A stretch of DNA of 64,000 nucleotides. It comes from Otis tarda (Eukaryota > Chordata > Aves > Otidiformes > Otididae). Under the pieces are notes generated by a model that ran no database searches, was not told where the DNA came from, and was given only the letters and a program-made list of their open reading frames with translations. The position numbers and the translations under genes are program-made. Below, piece after piece: positions 10,441-25,240 of the stretch (its first letter is position 1; each line of letters begins with the position of its first letter). Where the stretch lies: the NCBI GenBank assembly GCA_026413225.1, contig CM048552.1:207589553-207653552 (forward strand). The letters are read 5' to 3'.

Positions 10441-13400
10441 CGCTCCTTATGCTTCACGCATCTGACAGAAATGTAGAAAAGTTTGCACAACACTGAACCT
10501 CACTGCAGTTACCCTGCATTTCAACACCACTTCTTAGCTCAGATTTAGCATCTTCCTGCTATGTGGCTTCTCCAATGAATTCTGCCTGCCAAGCCCTAGA
10601 AATAGTTTCATTAAAGGGAGGTTTGGAAAGAAGGGCTATAACTAGTGAAAATCACCTTTCTACCATTACATTCCACCAGTCAGATCTTAAATGAATTAGA
10701 AAGGAACAGCTGATTTCTTTAGGGTAATTTTAAGAATTTCTCTGCAACAGAGCTTCAAATCTTACGAATCTGCTAATCTTTTGTAGACTCAAGAGTTGCT
10801 CTTGCACAAACATAACAGTACCTATTCAGTAGGTAGACCAACAGCCTGCTGCAGTGGTGTAAAATCTCTCTTATTATTTGTCTATACACAGTAGATGTAG
10901 CCCTTGAAGGTGATAATCCAAAATTACAGGTCTTGTCTTAAAGGACTTGCAGTATTAATACTGACTGCACTTGAAATATAAGGCCATACAAGCGTGACAG
11001 CAGTAAGCTAACACATCTACTTCATTGTTGAAGCTTATTTCACTTATAAGTGTCTTTAAGACAAAGAGTTCTTGCATGGTGTATTGCAGGTCTTATAACA
11101 GAACGACTCTTACAGGGACATTTGGAAAATAAAAGAATAATTCAGTACGTTAGATAAAATATTTTTTGAGACTTCTTAGTTAGGAAAAAACAGTTTTGCA
11201 GGTATTGCAAATATTTCTCTGAAATTATTTGATTTTAGTATCCTTCCTACAAAAATCCTATGAATGGTATTAAAACATTATTTCAGTGTATTTTCTGATA
11301 ATACTGTATCTTGTATGCATGTATGTTTTGTGCAGTGAGTCAGAAAGATTATGAAATGTGTTTCTGGAAATATTTCTGCACCTAGGTAACTGAACAATCC
11401 AACCTACTGTTGTACAATATAGTGGTATTCTCAGTAAGATAAAAGACATTTTCATATAGAGCATACACAAAGAAATGCTGACACTGTAAATGATCAACCA
11501 AGGTACATTAAAATGCTGATTTTAACTCCCACTGTGCCTTAGCGGGAAGAAACCTTGTGGGATTTTTAAAAGACATTCTCATTACATTTATCACATTGAT
11601 TACTTCATAAGGTTTTCCTTTCCGACCTTGTTAAACTTGAAAGGGTGCTGCTGCCTCATTATCTGCCTCTGGGGCTCAATCCACCCACACACAGCTTTCT
11701 CTGTCCGACTCCCACCAGGTCATGAAGAGCAGACGACCGAGTTGAAAGAGAAATCTCTTTATATGATAGAATAACATGCCCATGTCTGTTTAGGGTGAGC
11801 TCTTAAAGAAAAGTCTTTGCATTTCCCACCCTTTACTCCTGGGAAGGGATATTTTGACATCCAAGAGCTATTTTTCTAGGACATGCAGCGGCACTGAGCT
11901 CAGCTCACTCCTACCTTCACTGCAGGTTTTAACCAGTGAAATATTCTCATTTTCACAATGATCTGAATATACTTTTCTCCTGTACTGCATTGCCTCTGAG
12001 CTGCAAGGGGAAGGGATGGAGGAAGTACAATTGCTTTGAGATCTATCTGGGTTCTGACACTGCCCCAAGAACCTTCCTGTGGGCATACTACATTTGAATT
12101 TGGGGGAAAAATAAACCTTCAGGAAAGATACAATGGTTGGAGACAAGCTTCTTGAGGAAAAGAATAGCTGCCTAGATCAGCAGATACTCCTAATGATATA
12201 GTCATTACTAGCAGAAGAGGCAACAGAGACTTGGCAAGGGGCCTCATCCCTGGTGTATTAGATCCCACCTCACTTTAACTCCGAAAAGCTGGATGGATCT
12301 CACAGTAGGTTTTGCCTCTTTCTTCCTCTAAAAAAATGTCATCCATGAATTCACAAGTCTTGCAATACTTCTAATAAAAAATGAAATAGCAAGTCATTAG
12401 AGAGACAAGCAAAGGAGTAGCTCAGCCTATTACTAGCCGTTTTCACACGTGCTTCATTTGCATCTGCTTTGACAGAAAAACAGTTTCACACTGAAGAGTC
12501 GTAGGACCTTTCAGGTTGGACTGCAATCAAAGATGACAAGTAAGACACAAAGAACGTAACTGGGAACTTTTCTCTCTCTAACCATGCACTGCTTTTATTC
12601 CAGAACACTCTGAATGATTGCTCCATTACGGTGAATGCCAACACAGAGCTTCACATCAGGCCCTTTGAAAACCCCAAGTGGCTGTACAGAAATTGAGTTG
12701 CACTGGTTAGCAGGACATGATGCTAACAGGAATATTTTGGTTTATGTACAAATTCCTGCTATCTTAAAAACAGGACAAAATAAAATCATCTGTGAAATTC
12801 TTCAGCTCTGAGCTTTTTCTCAGGGTCTTTTTTCTAGTGTTTTTTTTTGTGGCTGTGGTTGATGTGGCTGTGTAGTCTCCCTGCATCTCTTCCTTTCCAT
12901 CCACACAGAGATTCTACCCTGAAGCAAGAATAACCCATAGCACCTCCTCCAAGATAATTAAAATTCCTCAGTGAACTTGCATTGCTTTCTGATTTGAGTG
13001 GAGATACATGTCCATATTTAGGATTTCTCAATATTTCAGGGACTTTCCTCTACAAAGGAACTCAAAGATTCCTCACAGCAGTCTTGAGTGAAAGGTAGTA
13101 GCTACATTCAGCTGTTTGTGCAATATTTAAAAGAACAGACAGGATTCTCAATCTGTACCTGAATCTAACAAATTGGGTGGATAAATGCAAGACAATACCT
13201 CTTGCATATTATTCCTACAGCACACATGAACATATGTCCCTTCTCCTCCTATATACCTACAAAAAGAATGAAGAAACACAGTCAGCAAAAGTATGGCAGC
13301 CTACTTTCTGAGGTAAAACTAGTAAAACCACCTGGAAACTCCTCACAGAACCCCTCTGCTGACAACGGTCATCAGAGAAAGTCTTTCCATGGTGTGGAAT

Positions 13401-13542
13401 TTACTTGTTGTAATGGATACAACCTTCAGGAAAATCTTGCAGAAGGCATTAATTTCAGGTCCAGAAGGCACTCTTGCTATTGTAGTAAGAATATTGTATA
13501 GTAACTACTATATTGTGCTATTAACCATGAACCCAGTGCGCT
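10441..13542. other. Unique sequence, no supported gene
   Basis: Open frames are all under 100 codons with no domain resemblance or splice context that I trust. No CR1 tail or LTR edge is seen. Confidence 0.5.
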
Positions 13543-13549
13543 GTTGAAC

Positions 13550-13620
13550 AGTCTAGAGGCTAAAGCACCAAATCTTCAAACTGCAGAAGGTTGATCTCCA
13601 TTATTCTGTAAAAGAGATTA
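13550..13620 (+). repeat. Possible fossil tRNA-derived SINE head
   Basis: TCTAGAGGCTAAAGCAC (from 13552) resembles the A-box part and GGTTGATCTCC (13589-13599) the B box of a tRNA-headed SINE, 37 nt apart. Strongly decayed; could be chance. Confidence 0.3.
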
Positions 13621-16600
13621 TTGGCTTCATTGTCTGACAAAATATGGTTTTTGTCCCATAAAACTTACAACTATAAAGCTTTGTGAGATTTATAATAGGA
13701 ACAATAATATACATATGAGCTCTGCCAGAGATGTTTCGTTGTACGTATTTTGTGTAGGTATCATTCATGGCAGTAAATCATTGGAAGAAAAATAAACAGA
13801 GGAAAAAGAGAAATGTTATCATGCTGTAAAAAAGACTATCAAATATAGTTCCGAGCAAATGGATTTTTCATGGGTTGTTATCTTTTCCTAATAGATTCAT
13901 ATTCTATTATTATCATAACCATCATTTCAAATAATAATATCAATAAGAACACCTTCTTTGTAGAATATATTGAAATGGTTATGAGCCAGTTAAACCACAG
14001 AATAAAATGCAATGTCCACCTGAAGAGAATAGATAGCAAACAAAGAGGTAAGCAGGCTAATACAAGGAAATAATATACTAGGGGATTGGGCTTGAAATTT
14101 TGGATCATCCATTCCTATTCTATAATATCTTACGTCACATACTATCATATTACATCATAGTGTCCAAACATCATACATGAATGCATGTATGAATGGATTC
14201 AGAAGACAATCTAAAGTCTTTTGGGAGTGTTTAGTACAGTTTTGTACCAAGGCTAGCATAAAAGATGCTATTCTAGGATTAGTGCTTCTTCAACCTTCTG
14301 CAAAACAAAATTTATATAACCACAAAAATAGCTATGGCTCCTTTTTAGTTCATCTTTTGTGTTACTACTACAAAGCACCATTGCAAGTCCACAGTTAATC
14401 TGATTTCTAGTGTGTGCTTAACACTGAAATCTGTAAAATCTAAAGATCAATAATGCATTCCATCAATTTAAAAATGTATGCCTAGTTACATGATTTTTTT
14501 TCAAAATATAAGCTGATCACCTCAAAATGTTTCTGTTAAAATGCATTTCTGGTTCACAATATGAAGAAACCCACAATTGATTGCATTTTTCTCACAAAAA
14601 TATATCTAGTTAAAAACCCAAACCCCTAAAACCACAAAAGCCCCATAAAAACTTCAGTGGGCAATGTTATAATTGACTCAAAGTTCAAAAGAATGGCTAT
14701 TTGATAAAAAATAAAGAGGAACGAGGAGATAATTTACTTCGGCATTGCTGCCAAAGAAGAATAATTTCTTTTTTAGATTTCTTCAAAAGAAAAAGGGAGT
14801 CAGTATGGAAGGAAAGGCTGTTCATATACAGCCTTAATCATACTCCTAACTGTGATCATTTCTATTAAAAATCAACCACATCCTCAACTCTCCGTCTCAG
14901 AGGCAGATGCATGTCTAATCTTCTTTCACAATGTGGCTCCATTTGCCTAATCATGCATCGCTTCAAGGAAAAACACGTAAGCAGTAGTTTCGCACCGTCA
15001 TCCCCTCATGACAGCTCCTTCTGGAAGGAACTGCAGCTTTCCATTGTGGCAGACTAGAAAACCTGCCTCAGTATTCAGCACTGAATCTTCCTGAATTTCT
15101 TAAATTTAAGATTTCCTAAATGATAAAACCAGATGTCACACATGAAAAGCATAAAATACTTTGCTCTCTGTATAAACATTAAATCAAGATGACTCAACAG
15201 ACATGCTGGAAGATGAAAGACTTGCACCCTGCATGCTGTTCTCCACTTGGTCTTGTCTTTTCATGTAATTTACTCTTATTAGGATTGTTAACACAAGATT
15301 AGATGGTTTGGCCGATGTTAATATAAGAAGGTGCGCTGCTGTCTTCCCTTTAGCGTCTTTTTGCTTTCCTTAGCTTAGGTTAGGAAACTAAAGGAGTCTA
15401 GAGTGCAAGAAACCACTTCAATCTACAAAGCTTTAGGCCATTATTAATACTGGAATTAAAAGATTAAAACACTTGAAACAAGTGCTAAATAGTCATGTTC
15501 TCTTATTAATTTCACACGCTACTGAGCATTATGCCATACTTTGCAATGCATGGATTCATCCCACACATCCTGTGCAGAAAAGTGCTTTGGGCTTGTGTTT
15601 AAATCTAAGTGCTCTTCTAAATCAAGATTCCAGGCTTTAGACTCTGACATTCATTCCCTCTCATTCCCTCCAAGCCAAGTTCTCCATGTCTTTAAACATG
15701 TTTACTTTGAAAACCGCACTTAAAACTCAGTAATACTATGAAGACGCAGAGCAGACACTTAATCTGGAGACATCCTCAGACATCATGTGCCCAAACGCTT
15801 CATTGCATCAGGTCTACTGGGCCAGGGCTAAGTTCATCTTTAAAGGTACTCTGTGCTTGCAGTTCCTGCTGAGGCGTTTCTATCTGTGGTCCTGCACAGG
15901 CATTTTTAACATCTGGCTGAGTTTGCCTGTACTGCATAGCTGGATGTATGACAGACGCTCAGAGCCAGACATTTATCACTTCTGCACCACCGTACTGTGT
16001 TTTCAATGTATTATGGGAAAGAGTTTTACTTATCACATTAAAAATGCAATAAACAATTAAAGAATCCCACTCTTAATGAGATGGTACTTCTCCCATCAAT
16101 TTTAAGCAATGAATATTGCAAGCTCCTTTTCAAGCATGTTAGATTAGTATTCACCACTCTCTGCTGTCAAGGACAGAAGCTCCCGATGTAAAGTGCTGAG
16201 CTCCTGACACTTGCAGGATCTGCACGGAGCCTGAGCATTGGGTGGCTGTCATATCTAATTAATGTCAATCCCACCCAGGGATCCTGCCTCTAAGTCAGAC
16301 TTCTTGGCCAGACAGATTGAAGTCCTATTCTATGTAGAATACATGGAGTGTACTCATTGAATACGTCGAATATAAAGGTGTGCCAATTTACAAAGCAGAA
16401 AAAAAAATCCTAGACAAATTTATATTTTAAAATGCCTGATTTTTGCCCATGGAAATGAATGTACATGAAATGATTTAAGTGTCAGTATTGTAGACTGTAT
16501 AGGGAAAAAATCTTAGTCATGAGAGGATTAATTTACCTCTGACAAAACCAAGATAAAACCCAAACAAACATCAGAGAGAATACAACTTCCATTGCTGAAG

Positions 16601-19597
16601 CTGTTCGAGTCAGTTATCAATGTGTAACAACTCATTATTCTTCACTCTCTAAAGGCAGCCACTGCAAACGTCTAAGTGACAGAAATAAAGCATGCTTCAA
16701 CTTTTTAAACAAAGGGAGGAATTTGAAACTATGATGTTTGCACAGAGTTGATCTAGCTGATTAGTGCATGTCCATGCAGAACCAAAATAACGCAGGAAAG
16801 AGTCCTTTGGACTGAATTTCCCTCAGCCTGAGTTCAGGCTACTGCACCTTGTCCTAGTGAGCCATCCTGGACTTTGTCAATGAAGATATTTGTTAATGAT
16901 ATGATAAAGAGGGCTGGCAAGGAAACGTAACATCATAGGAAAAAAAACATGAAAAGATAAGGCCCGTGAAACATGAAGAGTTGTACAGCTTTTCTAAGAC
17001 ACCCAGACAACTATTTTCAGATCTCCTCTGCTTATATTTCAACCATTGCTAATCACTTCAGGTTTAGTGACTTCTAGGGACTTCCAACAGGTTACCTGGT
17101 ATCACAGTGTGATTCAGCCCAAACTGCAACAGAAATAAAAAGATAAAAATTTTGACCCAGTTCTTCCTGGAGCTGGCTTTAAGCAGCTGTCATTAACAAG
17201 GGCATCACATTTAGAAAATATTTAGAATGTATATACATTATATATGTGTATAGAAAAAAAATTATAGAACTGCTTTACACTTTTGAATAATAATACAGAT
17301 CATACATTCTGTTACTCTTTTTCTGAATTAGCTTCAGTACTGCTTCTTGCCTGCAAGTTTGTTCCTGTACTATTCCTCTGCTAGTTTGCTGCACGTCTCC
17401 ATGGCTGCAAAAGCCAAACTTGCTTTTCACACCAAGCTGCACCATGCCTGTGGGGTTTATTGAAACTCCCATTGAGACACATTAATGGTGCCCGACTCTT
17501 GAGTAATAATGTCACTGTTATTTTGTGTCATTCTCATCTCTATAGGTTTCTATAAAATATGCTCATAAAGCACAAACAGCAATCACAGAGATCTCTATTT
17601 CCCACTCTTATTAAAGGTTACCCAGAAACATCTGCAGCACAATAACAGTAAACTTTCACACATCCAAGAATACTCGCCATAAACTGTTCTGCTGTGTCAA
17701 TTAAATGCGGTATGAACTCTGCACGGGGGAGTACTTTATTGCTTCATTATTGCTTTTATATCATTTTAAATTCTGTTAAATACAGAAACAAACATCCAAA
17801 CAAATATTTAAAAAGTTAAATGGAGAAGTGTAGTACAAGTTGATCTACTACTGGAACCTTTAGTATGTGCAACTCCACATATGGCATATCTGTGTTCACG
17901 GTGCACTAAAATATTTTCAGAGGCACAAAGAAAACTGTATATTTGCCTTTTTAATAAATGCAGTTGTACATAATGCGAAGTGATCTCATTGGCAGCGTGG
18001 GCTGACTTAGATATATTGTGACGTGCTGGTGATACACATATTGCACTGATAGTTTAGGAGGAACATAAACCTAGAAAGGCCCAATTCACTGTTATAAAAA
18101 ACATGATTGTGTAGGAGGATTAAAGATTACCTGTTGAATAACAAATCTTCACCATCCCGTCAAGCTGAAAAGTCTGGGTAGCAATTGCCTTTGATGTAAT
18201 TAAGATCTGGTATTTGAGAAAAAAAAAATAGATATGTTTCAAAGCTTAAGTTTCCTTTACAAGTCTAAAACTGTCTGAGCTTGGTGAACCAAAGCCCTTG
18301 AACTACTGTCGAAAAGCAAATGAGGTGGCAGAGCTGATGTCTTCCTTGCGTGATTAATGACAAAACTGGAGGACTTAAACAGCAGGTACCTCAGAACTAT
18401 AATGGTGCTGCCAGTTCAATTTCATTAAAATGTTGCCTGTCTGCTCTTTCTGTTATTTTGTCACAGGACTTTTTTCCAAAGTATTTTATCTTTCAGTCTG
18501 CATGGTCATTGTCCCAAACTCAAACAGCAAGCAAGAGAGACAGAATTTAATTTGAAGTCATAAACTGCTGCAATGAACTTTTTGTGTTTCTGAAGTCATT
18601 TATACATAAACAGTTCTGTACTTTTAAACTAAGTTTATTTTTTGATGTTGACACTACATCTACATTAGATGGACCAACATAGTGTTTCTCCTGAAATGTC
18701 CCATTCTAGATAAGTTTAGTCCACCCATGGGACAAGCCAGAACTTGAAGGAATGACTTCTTATTCTTGGCAGCAAGGCTATGCCAATACTTTGCCAGATT
18801 TCCCAATCATCCCTTGCAACCCCATTAAACAGCTGAAATTCAATGTAAGAGGGAAAAGTGGGTGGAAAAATGCAATGAGGATATTAATGATACATGGTGG
18901 AAAGCAACCAACTTGGCTTTCTCTTTGTAACTCCTGTAGGCTCTCTGATTTGAAATAAAAGTAATTAATTCATAAATATACAAAGTCACTTCATGAGAAG
19001 AATATGTATTTTAGAATTACACTGGCAAAGCTCTATGAATCTATTCACTACTAGTTACAACTGTCACTTTTCAGGGAGATAGTTAAAAAGACTTGTAGAA
19101 AACTTATAGTATTAAGATCCCAATGGGGTTTGAGAGAGAAAGAGATAGAACGTGTACTTGAAGCATACACTGAGAAATCAAGAGGTCTAAGGGAGAGGTC
19201 AAAAAGAGCACTTCATTTCAGCTTAGGGTGGGGAGGAGAGGGAAGACTAACAGCAACAAACTTATTCTGTACTATAGCCCAAGGCTTAGAAACACAAATT
19301 CAGCCGCATATTTCTGTTTACTAAACAGGCAGAATGTGGCTCAAACCACATCTTTTGAAAGTGAGCCACTGCAGAGTTGTAAGAGAAGCAGCAAGAGGCA
19401 AATACACTGTAACTCAGGTAAGAAAGTAGAGACTTCTTGCTCCTGATCTTATAGCATTTATTCCCCTGAGCAGAGCCTCAGTCCTCCCGCTCCCAGCTGT
19501 AAGCCATTGTCAGAGTTCCTTTTCTGTATTTGAAGACTTTTTACTTAATGGCCAAGCTTCAGTGATGTCTCCTTCCTTTTGAGGAAAACTTCTTCAT
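13621..19597. other. Unique sequence, about 6 kb
   Basis: No gene or clear repeat is recognised. At about 16840-16930 a stretch with GATATTTGTTAATGATATG and AGAGGGCTGGCAAGG faintly recalls the CR1 'FNIF' region in antisense, but the match is too weak to call. Around 16200-16310 the base composition is more balanced, but I see no coding frame. Confidence 0.5.
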
Positions 19598-21035
19598 AGA
19601 ACCATACAATCATAGAATAGTTTAGGTTAGAAGGGACCTTCAAAGGTCATCTAGTTCAACGCCCCTGCAGGGACATCTCCAAGGAGATCAGGTTGTTCAG
19701 AGCACTGTCCAACCTGGCCTTGAATGTTTCCAGGGATGGGGCATCCACCACCTCTCTGGCAACCTGTGGCAGTGTTTCACTACTCTTATTGTAAAATATT
19801 CTTTCCTAGTATCTAGTCTGAATCTACCTCCTTCTATTTAAAAAATATTACCCCTTGTCCTTTCACAACAGGCCCTGCTGAAGAGTTTCTCCCCATCTTT
19901 CTTGTAAGCCCCCTTTAGGTACTGGAAGATTGCTATAAGGTCTCCCCAGATCCTTCTCTTCTCCAGGCTGAACAGCCACAACTCTCTCAGCCTGCCCTCA
20001 CAGGAGAGGTGCTCCAGCCCTCTGATCATCTTCGTGGCCTCCTCTGGAGTCGCTCCAACAGGTCCACATCCTTCTTATGTTGGGGGCTCCAGAGCTGGAC
20101 GCAGTACTGCAGGAAGGGTCTCACAAGAGTGGAATAGAGGAGGAGAATCACCTCCCTCAGCCTGCTGGCCACACATGAGGTTGGCTTTCTGGGCTGCAAG
20201 CATGCATTGCCAGATCATGTTGAGCTTCTTGTCCACCATCACTTCCAAGTCCTCATCAGGGCTGCTCTCAATCCATTCTCTGCCCAGCCTGTAGTTTTAC
20301 CTGAGATTGCCATGAACCATGTGCAGAACCTTGCACCTGTCCTTGTTGAATTTCATGAGGTTTGCACGAGTCCACCTCTCCAGCCTGTCAAAATCCCTCT
20401 GGATGGCATCCCTTCCCTCTAGTGTGTTGATCATACCACACGGCTTGCTGTCGTCAGCGAGGGTGCACTGAGGGTGCACTCTATTCCACTGTCAATGTCA
20501 TCAACAAAGATGAAACAGTGTTAGTCCCAATATCGACCCCTGAAGAATGCCACTCATCACCTGTCTCCACTTGGACTTCGAGCCATTGACCACAACTCTC
20601 TGAGTGCAGCCATCCAGCCAATTCCTTATCCACTGAGTGGTCCGTCCATCAAATCCATGTCTCTCCAGTTTAGAGAGAAGGATGTCATGCGGGACAGCGT
20701 CAAATGCCTTGTACAAGTCCAAGTAGATGATATCAGTTGGTCATCCTTTATCCACCAATGTGTAACTCCATCGTAGAAGGAGATGGAGTGCCAGATTGGT
20801 CAGGCACGATTTGCCCTTTGTGAAGCTATGTTGGCTGTCACCAATCACCTCCTTATTTTCCATTTGCCTTAGCATGGTTTCCAGGAGAATCTGCTCCATG
20901 ACCTTGCCAGGAACAGAGGTGAATATTGATTGGCCTGTAGTTCCCTGAGTCTTCCTTGTTTCCCTTTTAAAAAATGGAGGTTATGTTTCCCCTTTTCCAG
21001 TCAGTGGGAACCTCACGAGACTCTCACAACTTCTC
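19598..21035 (-). mobile_element. CR1 LINE, 5' truncated, decayed
   Basis: Begins with an imperfect tail (CATAGAACCATACAATCATAG) and GAAGGGACCTTCAAAGGTCA, then passes leftward-reading RT sequence up to a CCCTTTTCCAGTCAGTGGGA segment near 21000, which is the start of the conserved RT region. It reaches further into RT than the 2561 copy, but lacks the endonuclease and ORF1. Confidence 0.95.
19838..20722 (-). pseudogene. Broken CR1 reverse transcriptase
   Basis: RT sequence persists in several short frames: [18 protein letters not shown] at 20660-20722, then LADDSKPCG in place of the usual FADDTKL (about 20450), and [17 protein letters not shown] near 20010. Several stops and frameshifts separate them. 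Just before the catalytic box a small duplication, GAGGGTGCACTGAGGGTGCAC (20459-20479), replaces the normal sequence. The catalytic box itself has lost its phenylalanine. Dead copy. Confidence 0.9.
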
Positions 21036-23173
21036 AAAAATGATGGACGATTTATAGCCTTGGACTCCCAGCTGTCTCGTGGAAAGTTGTGGATATGAGT
21101 CCCTGTGCATAGCGTACAGAAGAAGCATCTCACCTACCAGTGAAATGTTAAGCTCTTTGTATGGAAAATATAAATAGCTAATAATAATCAGTAACATAAT
21201 TCCTGAAACAATTGAAGACCACAGAATCTGTCTGCAGTGCAAATATAGCTCTTTGAAAAATAATAGTTTTACTCTACTTAGACGGTCAGTTTGCCTACAG
21301 CATGCAAATAGAGGGTTCATTACTTTTATCCCCCTAGATGAATGTCAGTTATTTATGTATTAAAACTATCTTAATACTCTGATAGCAGTTTCACTCCCAC
21401 AAAACAAAGCAACATACAAGTAATGATGCATATATAATGTTAGGTCTCTCTCTGCATTTTACTTCTTCCTGTGGCTAATTGCCTCACTGCAGACTTCCAA
21501 TTAGGTTGACTCCCAGCTGTATTCAGGAAGCCAACTGGGAATGCCTGCATAAGCCTTTGAAGTCCTTTACGTTATCTGCTAATCTAAAAAGCTTATCACC
21601 ACAGCATTTGAGAGGAAGAACTGAATACTTATTAAAAAACATTAATCTTCTCAGTGCTTTAAAAACTGCTTAGACACAACAGGAGATGCTGAAAAATGAA
21701 AGTTAAAGTGACTCTTTGTCCCCTGTCCTCTCAGTTCTCTCCAGATGCTCATGATAACAATGAAACTGTAAAACAACTCCTGTTGTTTTAAACAATTCTC
21801 TAGATACTCTTGAAACCCTATTGGAAGGAACAACAGGACGTTTTTGTTAACATGTACTGGTCATCACCCCCAATAAACTTTGAACCCGCCTGGCTGAAGA
21901 GTTACAGCTGAACTTGACATTTTGTGCCTCAGAGGCAAACTGTTGTCACATCATGCTGCAGGGCAGGAGAGAGAGTGCCAGGAAGGCTGTGAAAAGCTTT
22001 GGGCTGTTTGACCTGAAGGTGGAATGTTTGTTTTCTCTCTTTCTTTAGTAGCAACAGTAAATGAGCAGAAACATAGGCGTACTTACTGCGAAGCCCTGAA
22101 GTCTAAACTTATGACTGCTAATTATTCCCCTACGATCTGGTTTTCTTCCATTTCTTCCACATTTGCTTATGTATGCCACAGGCTGATAGTGAGAAAATAA
22201 TGAGTTAGTAATGATAGTGCTCTTCAATAATGTTAGATTTGGAGGGCTGAAGACTATTGCAGCATTTCCTGTAAATCCGAGGAGCTGGCAGGAGTTTAGA
22301 TCCTCATCCTAACTTTGCTGGGACTTGAAAAAGGAGTACCTTAGGACCAGTAATAGCTTTCTTAGGTCTCTGGACATGAGGAAAGATCTGAGCTTTTGGA
22401 AGAACTTCTCCTCTGCCCTATAACAACTGAGGAAAGTCAGAGAAATGGTTTGGTGAGGTTGGTAAGGATCTAAAATAGCATTTCTACTTTTCCTTATTTC
22501 TGGTCACTACTTCTGGTGACCCTTTACATTTCTAGGCATTAGCCACTTGTATGTGAAGGTGGGTTCCTGAAGGAGCTTGCAAAATTAAACACACAGTTGT
22601 GATCTCTTGCAGATTTTTAACCTTCGTATCTGCTATTGTTTCCTTTGAATAAAATATCTGAAGTTATTTAAACTGAAAGTCCGTGACTATGTTTTGTCAA
22701 TGGAAAAGCAAATTGATTTTGGTCCCAGAATAAGTCTTTCACCTTGCTGAAACAGGAGTATGAATAGGAGGAAGAAATACTACAAAAATTTGAAAGATGT
22801 TGTTTCCATTCTTCATGAATTATTCCTTCCCAACTCTTTTTTTCTTCTCTGCCTTCTCTTTCTTTTCTTTACTTTTTATTGTCAGGTTGTACCTCTGCTT
22901 CACGTGTTCATATCTTTACTTTCACATTTAGGGTTATTATTCCAAACATATTACAAAGCCTTTCCTATATAAAATCTATGACTGTATGAGTATGAATATT
23001 GGACAGAAAATGCCTTTCATAACCTATCTTTTGTTATACGATATGAAATACCTTAAGCTGAATGAAATGCTCTTATCTGTCAGAGTCATATTTAAATGCA
23101 ATAACATTCTATAAACATGAGAAAGACATGAATTTTTATTTACAAGTTGTAAATATTTGCTTCCATCATCACA

Positions 23174-23236
23174 GATGGATGTGTGGATGGATGAATGTAT
23201 GGATGAATGGATGAGTGGATGGATTGATGGATTGAC
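23174..23236 (+). repeat. Imperfect (GGAT)n microsatellite
   Basis: GATGGATGTGTGGATGGATGAATG-like units continue for about 60 bp with interruptions. Confidence 0.85.
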
Positions 23237-25240
23237 AGATACACACGTATATGTGGAATACTGCAGAATACACCTTAGGACGTCATGTTAAAGATCTTCT
23301 CATTTTGGCTATTAGCATATGTCACAGAAATGTCCTCTGTTACACACAGAAGAAGGAAAGTTGATACAGTGCTAGGAGTTATGCAATGGATTGGAAATTA
23401 AAAAGAGTTTCAAGCTCCCTAAATCATTCTCCTAATGTAGAGAATCAACTTTTTTTTTTCTGAGCAGTGATGAGTTAGCTCTTGATGCGAGGCTTACTCT
23501 TATCTGAAGCTGTGCTCTTTGGAAGTGATAACATGTAACTCTTATGAAATAGGCGACTGCAAAGTCACTGAACCACAGGGCAATAAGTCTGTGAAAGATG
23601 AAAAGAACAGAGGATCTATGGCATTCAGAGCATCTGATATTTGAAAGCTGAGGATAAGGTTTCAAGTAGCAGTTAAGATGTGATTTTTTTCTTCACTAAT
23701 TTTGTGAAGGGACTGACAATTTTTATGACAGGTGATCTTACTCACAATTAAAGCACCACTATAAATTGTCTTTCCTTGGCATGTAATTTATGGTTTCCAG
23801 CTGAGAAAGAGAGAAGAGTGGACACTACAGAAATTACATTCCCTACGTAGAGAGAAAAACAGTAGCACACATGGAACTTAATCCTGATAGCTCCCAGACT
23901 GGGTGGAGTAAGAACACTGTCATGGTAAGAAGCTTCATACAGAGCAGTAAGACATACAGAAAACTCCAAGACCTCAAAAATATCTCAGGTACATACTACA
24001 GTTGTGTTGCTGTCTCTGCAAGTTTGAAAGTTACTGACTCCTGGCATAGAGCTGGCATAGGAGCTCCTTTGACTAGAAAGGCATGACACCTGGATGAAAA
24101 AAAACATATCAAACACATACAGACATTCATCAATGACATTGTACCAGCTTAAAAATGACTCTGAGAGCTGTTATGACTCCATCTGTTTCACCAGCAGTGA
24201 ACCATGCAGCAGAAGATAGCTGCAGAGAAATTCTAACTGTACAGCCTGGACAGTTCTTAAAACTTTCAGGATGAATAAGAATGACATCTAGTTTCCATTC
24301 TCAAAGAACTGAAAAAAAAAATACTAACAGAAGCAGAGCCCTGCTAGGGTCTGCAAAAACAGCTGTTGTCTTTCCAGGGCTACTCTAACACGTACTGTCT
24401 AAGGAATAGGCTTTTCAGAAAAAAAGTTTATACACTTTGACAGAAATAGCCAAATATCTTCCAGTCAGTTAAAACAGATGGCAGTTCAAAAGACAGAGGA
24501 CATCTGTTTATGACTCATCAGACTTTGCTAAAGATTATAAGAATTTAAGATAGACCTCTCAACAGATTTGATTCCTCATAGGTGAGAATGGAGTCACCTC
24601 CGTACGGCAAAAGGTTTAAAGGTGATGCAGATTTGCAAAGCAATACTTGTTATTGATCAACGAGTTGCTGTAGAGGTAACGTACAGGTCTTCAGGGAAAA
24701 GTTACAAGAAGTATAATGCTTTCAGACAGAATGTTTGTTCCTATAAACAAAATTTATTTTCAGAATATTTCTCCCTTTTGTTTTGTAAATAGAAAAGGCA
24801 GAGCCAGGAAGCTGGCTCGGAACACATTCTTTCACAAACGCTTCTTTTTTAGCCAAAGATATTATGAAGTAAACTATTGTTGCTGGAGTTGTAAAACTGC
24901 AGTGACTCAACGATAATGATTGTCTCAACTCTTTTTCTTCTCTATTTGAAGCATCATTGACAGCTGAAAAATATCATTTTGTACCGTGCCAAAATAACTG
25001 TGACTTTGTTATGAAAGATATCAAGAAATTTTCCACAATCAACAATGATTTTATCTCTTCCCAGCTGGTCTCATGCATTTCAAAAATGGTGTACTTGAAT
25101 TCATTTACTAGAGTTAACAGTCTCCAATGTACATACACAGGGCTGTGTAAGAGAACAATGTTAAATAACAATAATAGAAAGTTTATCCTCAAAATCTCTC
25201 CACAGATATTCCAATTAACTTCAGCAGACTTAAGACATGG

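Noticed and set aside
16840..16930. Possible very old CR1 fragment
   Set aside because: Only short stretches recall CR1 and no tail is present; too weak without an alignment.
23174..23236. Regularly spaced regulatory array
   Set aside because: It is an ordinary imperfect GGAT microsatellite.
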